Part shown: positions 13,177-25,937 of the stretch, one piece after another
Layout of the letters: each line of letters opens with the position of its first letter
How positions within the stretch are numbered: the stretch's first letter is position 1
NCBI RefSeq assembly: GCF_000715075.1
Contig: NC_134102.1
Location: 106,590,001-106,654,000 of the forward strand
DNA: 64,000 nt
Source of the DNA: Nicotiana tabacum
Lineage: Eukaryota > Streptophyta > Magnoliopsida > Solanales > Solanaceae
Reading direction: 5' to 3'
Translations under genes and position numbers: made by a program
The notes under the pieces: generated by a model
The model's input: only the letters and a program-made list of their open reading frames with translations
Told to the model about the DNA's origin: nothing
The model's database searches: none

Positions 13177-15524
13177 AGTTACCTACTCCAAAGCGGGGTT
13201 TATGTATGTCTGTACATATCCCTTTATTTTGGGTCCGTTCTCCTTGTGGTCGAGTGAAGGACTAGACCCAATAATTCTGGAATTTTGTTACCGGTACCAG
13301 GTCTGCTTGGCACGAGTAGGCCTATCCATATGGCGTACGGTGTCCTGCCTTCTTCATTTGTGCATCGAGACCGGGGAAACCCTAACTCTTGCACATATGA
13401 TGAATCTTTACTCCCCAAAACTTTTCTGTAGGGGAGTGTTAAACTTCAGCAAGCATGGCCACCACGCTCTTCTCACTAACGTGGATGATGATGACGATCG
13501 TGTATAGATGGAGGGGTTCGTTGTTATTGCTACCAGGGACATCATCCCAATCACAACTCCATATTTCCCCGAATCTTGGAATCTTTTCCTTAAGTCTTCA
13601 AGTGTCTATTTCTTTTCTTTGCGAAAAGTTAATTTCTTGCTTTGTTGTTTTAGTACTCCTTTCGTTTTAGCTTCTCATTGAGAACCATCACAGGTTCACG
13701 ATCTGTACCGATGGGTTCAGAAAATTCTAGATATAACAGCTCTGGAATCCCGTTAATGGAAGGAAATGGCTCCCAAATACGGGTGGAGATCCAAGAACCA
13801 TAGTGAGAAAAACACCTCTTTCGTTCAATCTTATTTGTGTGAAACAATTTATGAACAATTTACTAACCATCTTTTTGCTTGTACAGGCTTCAACGGGGTT
13901 TTGTCGCGTGCCCCGACATCGATGCTCTTGATGACCCCGAGGAAGCCGAGCGGGTACTACATGCCCTTAACCGGAGCAGGGCTCGTGGATCTGCTCGAGA
14001 CTCCGGTGAGAGTGCCTCCTCTCGGAGTCCCTAGCCCAAAAATAATAAATCGAAGAGGAGACGTTCCTCTTCGGTTGGGACTCAGGAGAAAAGAATAAAG
14101 GGAACACCAATCGAGTCGGCCATAGTGGTCCTCGATGATGAAGAGGCTTTCCTTTAAAGAGGAAAAAGGTCCTCATCAACTCAACCGGATGCTCAGCCGG
14201 GGAAAGCTCCAAAATCCATCGTCAGAGGAAGTTTAAGAGCTCTGGGGTAGATGTGTTTCGTTGAAATGTTGATTCTCATTTTCCTATCCTTGATGATGCT
14301 CCCCGTCTGAGGAGTTTGGCCCCTGACTTTTCTCTGTCACCGACTGCTGATCCGACCATAACTGCTACCGGGCCTACCGGCTACCTCTTCGCCATCTACA
14401 CTAACAACTTCCTATTCATCGACACCAGTTATTCCTTCTCCGCCAGCACCGACTGCTTCTCCTCTACCTGCTTCAGCCGAACAAACAGGGAATGCCACCC
14501 CTCCATGATCTCCCAACCATGGAAACTTAGGAAATAATTACTTGGCACCTTCCCAAGATCCACGTGGAATGCGAAACACAAATCTTTCAGTTTCGAAGAG
14601 GTACCATATTCTCTCCAAGCCGGTGGAGCTTGACAATTACCTGAAGTCGCTGGCTTCAGTGAAAGACTGGAAGAAGATGGACTTCCTTTCGAGGGAATGC
14701 CTCATAAATAACAACATGCATTGCTCAGTACAAATAACAATCTCACTCTTTTCCTCATTCTTTCAATTTATGTTTTGAAGTAATAACCTAGGTTTTATTC
14801 CTTCTTCATACCAACTTTCTTGCCTCCGAGGTCTGTAGAGGTTGATTCTGGACAAGCAAGAGCTTGCTTCATAACGAGAATAACTTTTGGATGAGAGGAA
14901 TCAGCTTGCTGAGAGCCTCCATGTGCTGGAGGTCAAAGTGGATCAAATGGATGAGCTCGAGTCTCGACTGCAACAGTCCGAGCAAGACAGGACGGTTCAT
15001 AGTCAAGAAGTCGCCCAGCTACACGTGAACCTCAAGGAAGTGAAGACTAAATGGGCCGAGCTTCACGATGTTGTGACTGCTGCCGCCGAGCGTGAGTCTG
15101 TCTTCATGGAAAAAGTTAACAACTTGGAGGCTCGCTTACGTGTCAAAACCGACGAGGTCGCTGCTGCCGAAGAGAGGAGGGCCAAAATGGAAGAGAGGCT
15201 TAAGAGAGTCATAGAGAAAAACCGGCTTCACTCAACTACCAATGTTGAGCTTGATTCCAGACTCAGAGCAATGAAAGCTGAAAATGAAGAGCTCCAGGCC
15301 AAAGTTGACAATCTCCGAGCAAAACTCCAGAACCAAGAAGACTCCCTTGTCTTCGAGAAAACCTACGCCATGTATCATATGAAGAGGAAGACTCTAGAGG
15401 AGGCCAAATAAGGCATTTCCAATATCGATGATTGCCAATATCGATGACCTAAGGGGAGACCGAAGAGGATGAAGGCCCCGAACCGGCAACGGAACAACCT
15501 TCTTCCACCAGGGATAATGTATAA
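13177..15524 (+). pseudogene. Antisense extra ORF of the Tat element, remaining exons
   Basis: The frame broken at 3069 resumes here and reads to a stop at 13505-13507. Further exon-like blocks follow: about 13694-13802 (after a CACAG acceptor, before GTGAG), from 13887 after TTGTACAG, and a large block 14887-15411. That block encodes about 174 residues rich in Glu, Lys, Leu and Ala, with heptads typical of a long coiled coil. After a frameshift an acidic tail ends at a stop at 15522-15524. AATAAA signals lie at 15581-15590. The order of conserved N-terminal domain, introns, coiled coil and acidic tail fits the plant transposon-protein ORF of Tat elements. The stops show it is no longer functional. 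Confidence 0.65.
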
Positions 15525-15580
15525 TTTTTTTCTTTTATTTTTGTAATTATGCCAAAACCTTTTACTAGATTTGGCACTTT

Positions 15581-15590
15581 AATAAATAAA
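15581..15590 (+). terminator. Possible poly(A) signal of the antisense ORF
   Basis: Two overlapping AATAAA hexamers lie 57 bases after the last stop of the + strand ORF. The spacing suits a plant polyadenylation site, but this motif is common in AT-rich DNA. Confidence 0.35.
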
Positions 15591-16351
15591 AGAACTTTTT
15601 GCTTAAGTGTATTGCAAAAATATTATTCTTATGTTTAATTGATAAAGCTTCGGGAATATCTTTGCATCTGATAGCTTTTGATTCCGGCATAAACACTTCC
15701 AGAATATACCCTTTACTATGGAGTTTCATAAGAGAGGGCCCTTATGTTTACGGTGCTCTTGAAAATGACGTCTCTTGTTCATTACGGCACAAGCATTTGA
15801 AGTTTTTGTTAACTCTCAAATGATAAAATAAATTAACTTATCATTTAGACAAGAAATAAGATAAGAATAAAAGGACTTTGATTTATTCTCTCTATCTTTA
15901 AAAGTATATTTACATAAACATTCATTTACTTAAGTAAATAAATTTGCCAATACATATGGCTAAATTGTACAACTTATTTCTATGAGACTAATCATGTAGT
16001 CCACGGTCCTGATAAGACATTGATCCAGGTTCTAACAGTCCCCAGTCTGTGTAGCACTCTTGGTGCCGTAACATATATTACATCCCCCAGTGTTCGAATG
16101 TTATTTATGAGAATTTGAACACTGGAAGTCTTGCATTCATCGAAGGTTTTTTCCTTTGTTTTATACGTTATACTTCTGCTTCATCGGTGGAGACAACTTA
16201 TGAACGGTTAAATAATATGTTTGAGTTTTGGGAGGCATTCACCATCGAGCCAAATATTATTTAACCATCGACAAGCTATTTACCACACGAGCTCATGGTC
16301 GTCGATCCCATCGGTGGAAGAACTTTAGTGATCTTACCTTCGTAGTATGCT
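15591..16351. other. Tat element spacer between integrase and antisense ORF
   Basis: No coding sequence is evident. The stretch is AT-rich and separates the convergent ends of pol (minus strand) and the extra ORF (plus strand). The frame at 15599-15823 has no family resemblance. Confidence 0.5.
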
Positions 16352-17518
16352 TTACGTTCTTGCCTCGTTAAAAACCTTTTCGGAAAAAACCTGATTGGGA
16401 CAAAAACTGGTCGAAGGAAAAAATAGTGCAACACATACTTTTAATACCAGCAAGGTCGAAGCAATAGTACTTTTTGAGTGATTCATGTTCCAATTGTTCT
16501 CCAATTTGCCTTCGTCTTGATTTTTCAATTCGTATGAGCCTTTATCGGTTATAACAGAAACCGGGTAAAGTCCTTCCCATGTTGGACCCAGCTTCCCGGT
16601 GTTGAATTCTCGAGTGCTTTGAGTAACTTTTCTTAGAACCAGATCTCCAACTTTGAAATATCGTAGGTTTGCCATGCGATTGTAATACCTTTCCATCATT
16701 TACTTTTGTGCTACCATCCTCACATGTGCCAGATCCCGGTATTCTTCAAGCAAGTCTAGCTTCACCATCAATGCTTCATTATTTGCTTCTTCGCTCGCTT
16801 AGGAAAACCTCAAGGTCAGCTCTCCCACTTCCACTGGTATCAGAGCCTTCGAGCCGTATACAAGCGAAAATAGTGTTTCACCCGTGCTCGACTTCGTCGT
16901 GGTCTGCTATGCCCATAAAATACCTGGTAGCTCATCTGGCCACATTCCCTTATCATCTTCTAACTTTTTCTTAAGGTTTTGAATAATTACCTTGTTAGTT
17001 GACTTTGCCTGCTCGTTAGCACTAGGGTGATGCGGTGAAAACATAATTTGTTTGATTTTCAACCCTTCTAAGAACTTTTTGACCCTTGAACCTACAAACT
17101 GCGGCCCGTTGTCATAATAAATCTCCTTCGGTATTCCAAATCGGCATATTATGTGGTCCAATATGAAGTCAACCACCTCACGTTCCCCGATCATTTGGTA
17201 AGGACCTGCTCCAACCCATTTAGTGAAATAATCAGTTAAAACTAAAAGTAACCTTACCTTCCCCGGGCCCGGTGGTAAAGGACCAACTATGGCCATTCCT
17301 CATTTCATGAATGGCCACGGGGACACCACTGAATGCAAATGTACTGCTGATTGATGCACTAACTGTGTATAATGTTGAAATTTGTCGCACTTTTGAACGA
17401 ATGTGTTTGCGTCATGTTCTATCTGGGGCCAATAATAGCCATCCCTAACTAACTTAAGGACCAACGAGTTCGTACTTGAGTGGTTTCCGCGGACCTCTTC
17501 ATAGACTTCTCTCATCAC
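16352..17518 (-). pseudogene. Tat integrase, degenerate
   Basis: Read on the minus strand, 17518-17300 gives a zinc-binding region with a YYWP motif and paired cysteines. 17296-16907 gives the integrase core with LTDYFTKW and YDNGPQFVG. The third catalytic position normally reads like 'GQAES'; here it reads EQAKS, so the catalytic Glu is replaced by Lys. 16699-16352 carries the C-terminal part, with VGDLVLRKV. Several frame breaks separate these pieces. Confidence 0.85.
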
Positions 17519-17689
17519 GTAGTTCGCCTCCGAGGACCCTAGACACCGAGCTAGTGGTCCTTGAAACGATCTACTATATAACTATCCATCAACAAGATAA
17601 TATTGAGTTGTTTTTGTCCGCAATGCTCGGGATGCCTTTGGGTCTTCGGGCAATCTACCATGGCTACGATATTCAATGAACTCGTTCCT

Positions 17690-18532
17690 CTAGTCCCAAA
17701 TTAAGTTGGTTGAATTTACTTCACAATAACCGTACACATCCAACACTGAATGTAGCAATTGGACGACCGTATCGGAATCAGATCTTTTCATCTCCGTGGA
17801 TGACTCCAAGTTAGCCAATGCATATTCTTCCACATTTTCCTCCCTCAGAATGTGGACGATTGACCATTCTCTGAATCGTGCAAGTAATGCTTGAACCTTG
17901 TTCAAGTACTGTTGCACGCGCTCCTCCTTTGTGTTGAAAATCCCATACACTTGGTTTACCACAATTTAGGAGTCACATTTTATCTCGATGACCTCGAGAA
18001 CCTAGTCCCCGAGCTAGTTCAAGTCCTGCAACCAAAGCCTCGTACTCGGCTTCATTGTTAGTTAATGGTATAGTTCTAATGGCATGTCTTAGGGTCTCTC
18101 CCGAGGGCGTGATTAGAACTACCCCGAGACTGGACCCTTTGTGTTGGAGGCTCCATCCGTAAACAAGGTCCAAACTGCCAGTGTTGTTCCCGACATAAAC
18201 ATTGCTTCCTTAGCAGCTAAAGGCATTAATCCCGGACTGAAATCAGCCACGAAATCGGCTAAAACTTGTGACTTAATTGCAGTTCTCGATTTATATTTAA
18301 TGTCGAACTCACTAACTTTGACTGCCCATTTATCCAAACGGCTTGATAACTCGGGCTTATGAAGGACATCCCTTAAGGGAAAGGTTGTCACAACAGCTAT
18401 TGGGTGATACTGAAAGTAAGGCCTACGCTTTGGAGAGGCAACTACCAAAGCTAAGGCCAGCTTATCAAGGTGCGGATAACGTTTCTCTACTCCTGATAAT
18501 ATTTTACTAATGTAATAAACAAGAAATTGCAT
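17690..18532 (-). pseudogene. Tat RNase H region, degenerate
   Basis: 18532-18119 contains the RNase H that follows gypsy RT, including YISKILSGVEKRYP, and then starts a second domain at WTLFTDGASN. 18173-17973 and 17962-17690 continue that second, archaeal-type RNase H (NNEAEYEALVAGL, then REENVEEYALANL). A doubled RNase H is a mark of the Tat lineage. The domain is split by frameshifts. Confidence 0.8.
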
Positions 18533-18791
18533 ACATTCTTCTTCTCAAACAAAAACGGCACTTATGCTACTTTCGAGACCACTAAATAGATTAATAATTA
18601 TTTACCTTCCCCTAGTTTTGATAACAACAGAGGGCTAGACAGGTACCTTTTTAGGTACTTCAGCACATGTTGGAATTCTGAAGTCCATACGAAGTCGTGC
18701 TTCTTTTTCAAAAGTGAAAAGAAGTGGTGGCATTTTTCCGAGAACCTTGAGATGAACCTGCTTAGAGCTTCCTACCGATCAACCTATGTAT

Positions 18792-19559
18792 TTACTTTAC
18801 ACTTGTTAGTTGGTCCGGGATGTCCTCGATGGCTTTGAATTTGTTAGGATTTTCCTCGATCCCTTTTTGCGAGACTATAAACCCCAAAAATTTTCCAAAG
18901 CCAACCCCGAAGGCACACTTCTTCGGGTTGAGTTTCATATTATACTTCCTCAGAATGTCAAAATTTTCTTGGAGATGTTTCAGATGATCCCCTGCATTTA
19001 AAGACTTAACTAACATATCATCAATATATACTTCCATCATTTTACCTATATGTTTTTCGAACATCTTATTAACGAGCCTATGATAAGTGGCTCTGGCATT
19101 TTTAAGCCCAAATGGCATCACATTATAATAATATATGCCGAAGTTCGTGATGAAACAAGTTTTTTCTTGATCTTTCGGGTTCATCCTAATCTAATTATAC
19201 CTCGAACAAACATAAAAAAACTCATCAACTTATGCCCGGTCGTATCATCAATCATTTGATCAATGCTTGGCAATGTGAAAGAGTTTTGGGGCACGCCTTA
19301 TTCAAATCCTTTATAGTCTACACACATCCTGAATTTGTTATTCTTCTTGCATTACTACTACGTTAGCTAGCCAATCCGAATACTTTATCTCTTGGATTGA
19401 ACCGATATTGAGTAGTCGGGTTACCCATTCTTTAAAAAACCTATTTTTGACATCTTCTATGGGGCGTTTATTTTTTCTTACTGGTGAGAAGTTTGGATCC
19501 AGACTTAGTTTGTGGACGCTACCTCTAATGGAATACCTGTCATATCCGAGTGTGGCCAC
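18792..19559 (-). pseudogene. Tat reverse transcriptase, degenerate
   Basis: 19559-19338 holds the N-terminal RT segment (HKLSLDPNF to DWLANVVV). 19184-18792 holds the central part with MPFGLKNA and the catalytic YIDD at 19017-19028, which is still intact. The frame is broken between the two pieces, and part of the fingers region is lost in the frameshifted stretch. Confidence 0.87.
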
Positions 19560-19939
19560 GCAAAGTAGTCAGTGTTAGTTTTAAGAAAATTTATAAGTTC
19601 TAACCTGATTTCAAGACTTAACCCTGTTCCCAAATAAAATTTTCTTTTCAAAAATTCCTCGAACAAAGCCACTTGTACCTGAAAATATCTCGGTACCTAA
19701 TATAATTTTGATGACTCTCCATCTTTATCATCTTCGATTTGGATGGAAGAAGGCATCAGTTCTTGTAATTACTATTTGCTGGTTTTGCTGCTGGAAATAG
19801 TTACAACGTTCATTTCCCATGCTGCCGGTTAGTCTCCTCTTATCTGCTTGATCCCTTCTGGCGTCGAAAATTCAATAATTGTTGATAGGTCGAGGGCACA
19901 GCCTTTATATCGTGTATCCACAACCTTTCGAGGATCACG

Positions 19940-20380
19940 TTATAGCCCATATCGCCATCTACCACTTCGAACCACTTCGAACAAAGTGGTCTTCGTTACT
20001 CCTTCGGCGTGCGTGAGCATCAAAATTTCTCCTCGGGTAGTCACGCTCGTTAGATTGAGGCCAGATAGAAACATTTTTGCTGGATTGATGTTCCGGGTTA
20101 ATTTTGCTTGCTCCTGAACTCTCCATTGTATGATGTTGGCTGAACTTCTTGGATCAATCAAAGCACGCTTAATTTTAAAATATAAAACATCGAATGAGAT
20201 AACCAAAGCATCATTATGTGATAGAAGAAGTCCGCCACCGTCCTCCTCTATGAAGGTGATGTCATCTTCCATGACTTCCCGGACCCTCATGCTGTGAGTC
20301 GCCGATATCTTCATTTTCTTTGCTGCTAAAAAAGTTACCCCATTGACCACGTTTTCTCCGAAGATCATGTTAATAGTCAT
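19940..20380 (-). pseudogene. Tat aspartic protease region, degenerate
   Basis: This 146-residue minus-strand frame contains HNDALVISFDV and then ALIDPRSSANII. The family's active-site segment normally has Gly where Arg stands here (D-P-R-S-S), so activity is unlikely. Gag lies upstream in element orientation, beyond the solo LTR, and RT lies downstream. Confidence 0.75.
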
Positions 20381-20555
20381 CCGCGATGACCCTACTGTTG
20401 TGATGGCTCCGCATTGTCCTGGCTTCAGCCATAATTATTTTTGGCGCTGTCACTTAGAAACTCTCTAAGATGGCCATTCTTTAACAATGTCGCCTCCTCG
20501 CGAAGATATCGACAGTCCTAGTTCTATGGCCGTGAGTCCTATGGAACTCACACCA
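20381..20555 (-). pseudogene. Tat gag C-terminal remnant
   Basis: On the minus strand this encodes a WCEFH...HGHRT stretch, the zinc-binding region typical of Tat Gag, directly after the solo LTR. Gag continues on the other side at 24336. Confidence 0.6.
20551..20555. repeat. Target-site duplication of the solo LTR, left copy
   Basis: cacca directly precedes the LTR. The same five bases directly follow it at 24331-24335. Confidence 0.85.
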
Positions 20556-21189
20556 TGTCATGACCTAAAATTTCACTACATGCGTCGTGATGGCACTTAG
20601 TCTCTAAGATTAGGTAAGCTGATTATAATAACAATTCAAGCCTTTTTTTTTATTCAATACAAGTGTCAAAACCAACATCGAAAATATTAAAACAACCTCC
20701 CAAGACTGGTAATACTGAGTCACGAACTCTAACTGAATACATGAAATGATCTCAAGGATCGAATACTCAATACTGTTTGAAAAATAATTAACAGTACAAT
20801 AAAATGGAAAAACTCCAAAAGGCTACGGCGACCAAGCAGCTCTACCTTGAATCCTTGCGATCCCACTCTAACTCTGTCTGAGTCCGATATCTCCAAAACC
20901 TGGCTCTGCACAAAAATGTGCACAAGTATAGTATGAGTACACCACAGTCGATACCCAGTAAGTATCAAGACTAACCTCGGTGGAGTAGTGACGAGGTACA
21001 GTCAAGACACTCACTAGTCTAATAACCTGTGCAATATAGTATACAAAAATAATAGAAAACAAATAGCAGTGATAGCAACAATAATCAACTAGTGATGTAA
21101 ATAGCAAGGCAGCAAGAACTCCATAAATATTGCTCAAATAGATAATGAACACAAGTACAACCAATAATCAAGTTCTTCAAAATATACAT

Positions 21190-21430
21190 CTTTCATCTAT
21201 AAGTTTTTCAATAGAAATCTCTAGAATATAATCCTTTTCAATAAATATATTTCGAATATACTTCTTTCAGTTAAATATCCTTCAAATATAATTCTTTTAA
21301 ATAAATATATTTCGAATATAATTCTTTCAAATAAATAATATCCTTCAAATATAATTCTTTCAAATAAATATCTTTCGAATATAATTCTTTCAAATAATAT
21401 TTTGAATATAATCCTTTCAAATAAAAGTCA
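21190..21430. repeat. About 30-bp AT-rich minisatellite in the solo LTR
   Basis: Imperfect tandem units built on 'cgaatataattctttcaaat' recur roughly every 25-35 bases, about eight times. Confidence 0.8.
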
Positions 21431-21483
21431 CATTGTGACACCTCATCTCATAATCATACAATACATGTCTCAACCCGCTTTCA

Positions 21484-21760
21484 TATTTCCACGGCACCTC
21501 GTGCCAATATTTCTATCACAACCGCACGAACAACTCACGTGCCAATATCATCATCATTTACTCACGGCACCTCACACCCACATTTCATATCATAACTGCA
21601 TGGACAATTCACGTGCCAATAGCATTTTTATTATATAATCATGGCACCTCGTGCCCATATTTCATATCATAGCTGCACGGATAATTCAAAGTGCCAATAA
21701 TAAATTCATCACATTTTCCTGGCACCCCGTGCCCATATCATAATCTGCCCGACAATATCT
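21484..21760. repeat. About 70-bp minisatellite with CACGTG-like motifs
   Basis: Four imperfect units combine 'ggcacctcgtgccc' with 'cacggacaattcacgtgcc'. Each half is close to palindromic. A related array lies at 51850-52000 in another LTR, so this is a shared LTR feature of the family. Confidence 0.75.
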
Positions 21761-21915
21761 AAATGCTCATAATTTCAACATATATCTGACTATTATCATA
21801 TTTACTGAATTTATAAAATAAATTGCACAATATATAAAAGAAGTCACAAGGAAATCATAACATCACATAAAAATCACCAACACATTAATCCCACATCATC
21901 ACATATCACCCCTGA

Positions 21916-22105
21916 CAATAGCCACCCTTATCCCTCCGTCCTGATAATATCAATAACCACCCTTATCACTCATATAGCCACCCTTATCACTCCTATAATA
22001 GCCTCTCTATCGCTCCGCCCAGACAATATCTCAACACACATAACCACAATGAAATGCCACCCTTATACCCACATAATATCAACTGTGGAATGCCACCCTT
22101 ATCTG
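21916..22105. repeat. Short CCACCCTTATC repeats in the solo LTR
   Basis: The core 'gccacccttatc' recurs five or six times at irregular spacing of about 20-50 bases. Confidence 0.7.
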
Positions 22106-24335
22106 CCGCATAACAGTAACCCAAATCACACAACAATTTACACGGATATTACCACAACAACACAAAATAACAGTTCATATTATAAATTCCCCATAGGCCA
22201 CAGCCAATTCAAAAAATACAATAAAATCAATTAATTTCACAGTAAATAGCCCAAGGATCCACACAACGTATATAAAATCTCAAAAATAACAAGGGGAAAA
22301 ATTAACTCATCATAAGACAACACTTTCTTTAGTCTAAGTTTTTGATAAATATATTAATACCTCAATTTAAACTTATTTAATTAATTATTTGCAGATGGAA
22401 AATCCATAAGAAATTAAATTCCAAGAAAATATCAAATCAACAAATACACAAAATTCACATGAAAATCCCAGTGACAATCACACCAAATTATCATATAAAA
22501 TACAAACCCGACAAACAAGGAATGAGGCATGAAAATTTCAAGGATTTACTAAATGCCAACAATTATCCAATTTAATACATAAAAATACCTAAGACTTTAA
22601 ACCAATAAAATTTGCACATATAAGCCCGAGTACGTACTCGTCACCTCGCGTACACAACTTTCAATCATACAACTTCCACATAAGACTCAATGTCTAAGGG
22701 GTAATTTCCCCACTCAAGGTTAGGTAAGATACTTACCTTTTTGAAGTTAGGCTAATATTCCAAAATTGCCTTCTTGCTTGAATTGACTCCTGGACAGCTC
22801 AAATCTAACCAAATTAATTGTATAACTTCATCAAAATTTATCGGAAACAATTCCGGATAATAAAATGTCAACTTAAAATTTTACATTAAAAAATCAACCA
22901 AAAGTCAACGCGGGACCCGCATATCGGAATCCGGCAGAATTTTTACGAAATCCGAACACCCATTCCGATACGAGTCCAACCATACCAATTTTATCAAATT
23001 TCAATAACGAATCGTCCTCCAAATCTATATTTTTTGTTTTTAAAAGGTTTTACAATTTTCCCCAATTTTCAACTCAATTCACTGATTAAATGATAAAAAT
23101 AACAATGGATTCGTGTAATATAGCCAAAACCGAGTAAGAATCACTTGCCCCGAAGAATACTTTGAAAATCCCATGAAAAATCACCACAAACCGAGCTCCC
23201 AAAGTCCAAATGTAAAATAATACCCTAACACTTGTTTATATAATACACAATCTGACCTCTCATTGTGCTAACCGCCCATTTTCTTGGGTGACCGCGATCC
23301 AAATTGTGCGGCCGCACTTCAGTAGTGACTGGCTTCAGTAAATTGTCCATAATTTTCTCTACAAATGTCCAAATATGAACCTTTCTGGAAACTAGATTCA
23401 AAGGGCTACAACTTTCGTTTTTGAATCATCTCCAAATTCCTTATAGATTAAAAGATATAAGCTTCCGAAGTCGGACCATCGAACCTGAAAATCTCCTTTC
23501 TGCGGCCGCGAGAGAAATTCTGAGGACCGCACAATTTCAACTGCGGTCCGCATAATTTCCACTGTCTCTGCACTTTGGGAGTTTGCAGCCGCATATCCAC
23601 ACTCCAAAATGTGCCCTCTGCACTTCAACTGTCCCAAAACATCATCAGAGTGTCGAAATGCCCAAACTCGTTCAAAACTCACCCTGAAACTCACCCGAGC
23701 CACTCGAGACCTCAACCAAATATACCAACAAGTCCTAAAATATAACATGGACCTGCTCGAGGCCTCAAACTACATCAAACAACGTCGAAACTACGAATCG
23801 CACCACAAATCGAACTCATAAATTTTCAAATCTTCCAACTTCCAAAACTCGTGCCGAAATATATCAAATCAATCCGGAATGACTTCAAATTTTGCACACG
23901 AGTCATAAATGATATAATGGACCTGTTACAATTTTTGAAATCGAATTGCGACCCCGATATCAATAAATTTAACTCCCGGTTAAACTTTCTAAAAATCTTT
24001 CATTTTCCAACTTTCGCCAAAATGCGTCAAATTGTCCTACGGACTTCCAAATCCAAATTCGGACATACGCCTAAGTCCGAAATCACCATATGAAGCTATT
24101 GGAATCATCGAAACTCCATTTCGGAGTCGTTTTCTCAAAAGTTAACTCTTCTATCAACTCTTTTCTTTTAAGCTTCTTAAATAAGATTTGTTCTTCCAAT
24201 TTAATCCCGAATCATCCGAAAATCAAACTCGACCACACACGCAAGTCATAATACACATCACAAAGCTGCTTAAAACTTTAAGTCGCTGAACGAGACACTA
24301 ATTCACAAAACGATAAGTTGTGTCGTTACACACCA

Positions 24336-25855
24336 TAAGTTAGGATACCTTTGGCTAGGATCCGATCAGATTAGTTTTGAAAACCGTGCCTCTTTGATAC
24401 TCCTCATCGCTGCACCATTTCTACTAGGCTTATGTTAAAGTTGTAACCTGACAACCTAGGATATGTGGGATCTCGGGACCCTCGCCCTTCTTTCTCTTGT
24501 AACGATCTATTATTCCGGCCGCGATCTGTCCTCCTGTCGGAAGCGAACCTATCCGATGGATAGAACCCTTTACTACTATGCCCTTCGGCCCTCTTGTATG
24601 GTAGAAAATGTCCCACAGAAGACCTTCGATCTGCATCAAGGTTCGTAATTTTTAAACTTATCCTAACTTTTATCGTGACCCTGTCCCTTGGATGACATTG
24701 AAAAACCAAGTTGATCATCTTATATCCTTATCTTCGGCTCGTAGGGATTATGGATACTTGTCTATGTGATTGCCTGAAATTTGAGCAAGCTCTCCTTCAG
24801 TTTTCAGAGGCATCAGAACGTAGTGGATTTAGACCCTTCGTGAATTCCTCTGCTGCCTACTCATTCGGAACCGCTGGTAGCAACATTCTTTCCTTCTGGA
24901 ACCAAATTACAAATTCCATCAGCAGCTCGAATTCTTCATGCGAAATTCTGAATATATCTGCCTTTCTGGCCTGGATCGTTCTTGTTCGAATATGTGCTTT
25001 GATGAACGAATCTGTAAGCATTTCAAAAGAATCGATTGAATGTTCTGGTAAGAGGGAATACCATATCAAGGTCCTCTCCATGAGGGTTATGCCAAACTTC
25101 TTCAACAAAACTGACTCGATCCGTGCTAAGCCAAGTAGTTTCCTTTCACTAACGTGGTGTAGGTCGTGATATGTTCTTGTGGATCTGACGTCCCATTATA
25201 GTATATATGGCATTTTGAACCTCTCCGGGATCAACTTTGGTGCCGCATTTGGTTTAAACGACAACTATGTATACTTTTCTGAATCTGGACCCTTTTACAC
25301 TAGTAGCGCACCCGGAATCTGATCCATCCGAGCATGAAACTCTTTCGCATTCTTATCCATTCATTCATTCATCTCTCTCATGAATTTCATGAGTTCGATT
25401 TTGAAAGGATCATTCAAGTGATTGCTCCCCGATCCACTATCGGTCCCTTCAGCTTCGTCGAAATCGAATTCGTCCCTTAGGGTGTTGTTATCGGTTATCT
25501 GAGCCGTTTGATTTGTGGGAACACTGGGAGGAATCGGGGCCCTTTCGTTTGCATTATTGGAAGCACCTGACTGTGCTTGGTTTAACTCTGTCATCACCCA
25601 ATCTTGCCTAGAGAGGTGATCCATGATTGCTCTTTGATATTCTCTCAAGAGTTTGACCGTTTCAACAATGTGTTCATCTTCCGCGTCATTAGGAGTTAGG
25701 CCCCGCACATACCGAGGGTACTGGCCTTCATGAACCGGAGTTGTGTCATCCCCTTCGTTTTGGGTCTTGCTAATCAAGTCATCACGCTGGGACAATCCTT
25801 CCCGTTCATCGTGTGCTCCAACGTTATAAGCGTTGTTGACATCATTAGCTGTCAT
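24336..25855 (-). pseudogene. Tat gag, degenerate
   Basis: 25855-25361 is a 164-residue N-terminal Gag frame that is acidic and polar. 25108-24857 carries the conserved Gag core (TLIWYSLLPEHSIDSFEML, then KADIFRI). 24718-24404 carries an Arg-rich linker that includes DRRTDRGRNNRSL. Frameshifts separate the pieces, and the solo LTR cuts the gene just before the zinc-binding region. Confidence 0.82.
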
Positions 25856-25937
25856 ATTTGATTTTTACTAAGAAAAGAGTCAAAACTTTGGTATTAACAA
25901 ATGAATGGACCAAAATAATTACGCAGCTGTCTATGTC

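Larger units (their letters stand above)
20556..24330 (-). mobile_element. Solo gypsy-type LTR inserted in Tat gag
   Basis: Read on the minus strand, the 3775-bp block starts TGTAACGACACAAC and ends GGTCATGACA. These ends resemble those of the LARD LTR (TGTAACGACCC ... GGGTCGTGACA). The cacca duplication on both sides shows a single complete insertion, and no internal region is present. It therefore looks like a solo LTR left by recombination between two LTRs. It contains several minisatellites and no coding sequence; the frames at 20729-21164 and 23398-23748 are not gene-like. Confidence 0.82.

Noticed and set aside
13202..13507. 101-codon frame as a stand-alone small gene
   Set aside because: It is an internal part of the Tat antisense ORF. 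The frame is open upstream to the LARD junction and ends at a mutant stop.
24711..25169. 152-codon + strand frame
   Set aside because: It is antisense to the Tat gag core at 24857-25108 and unrelated in sequence to the real antisense ORF family.
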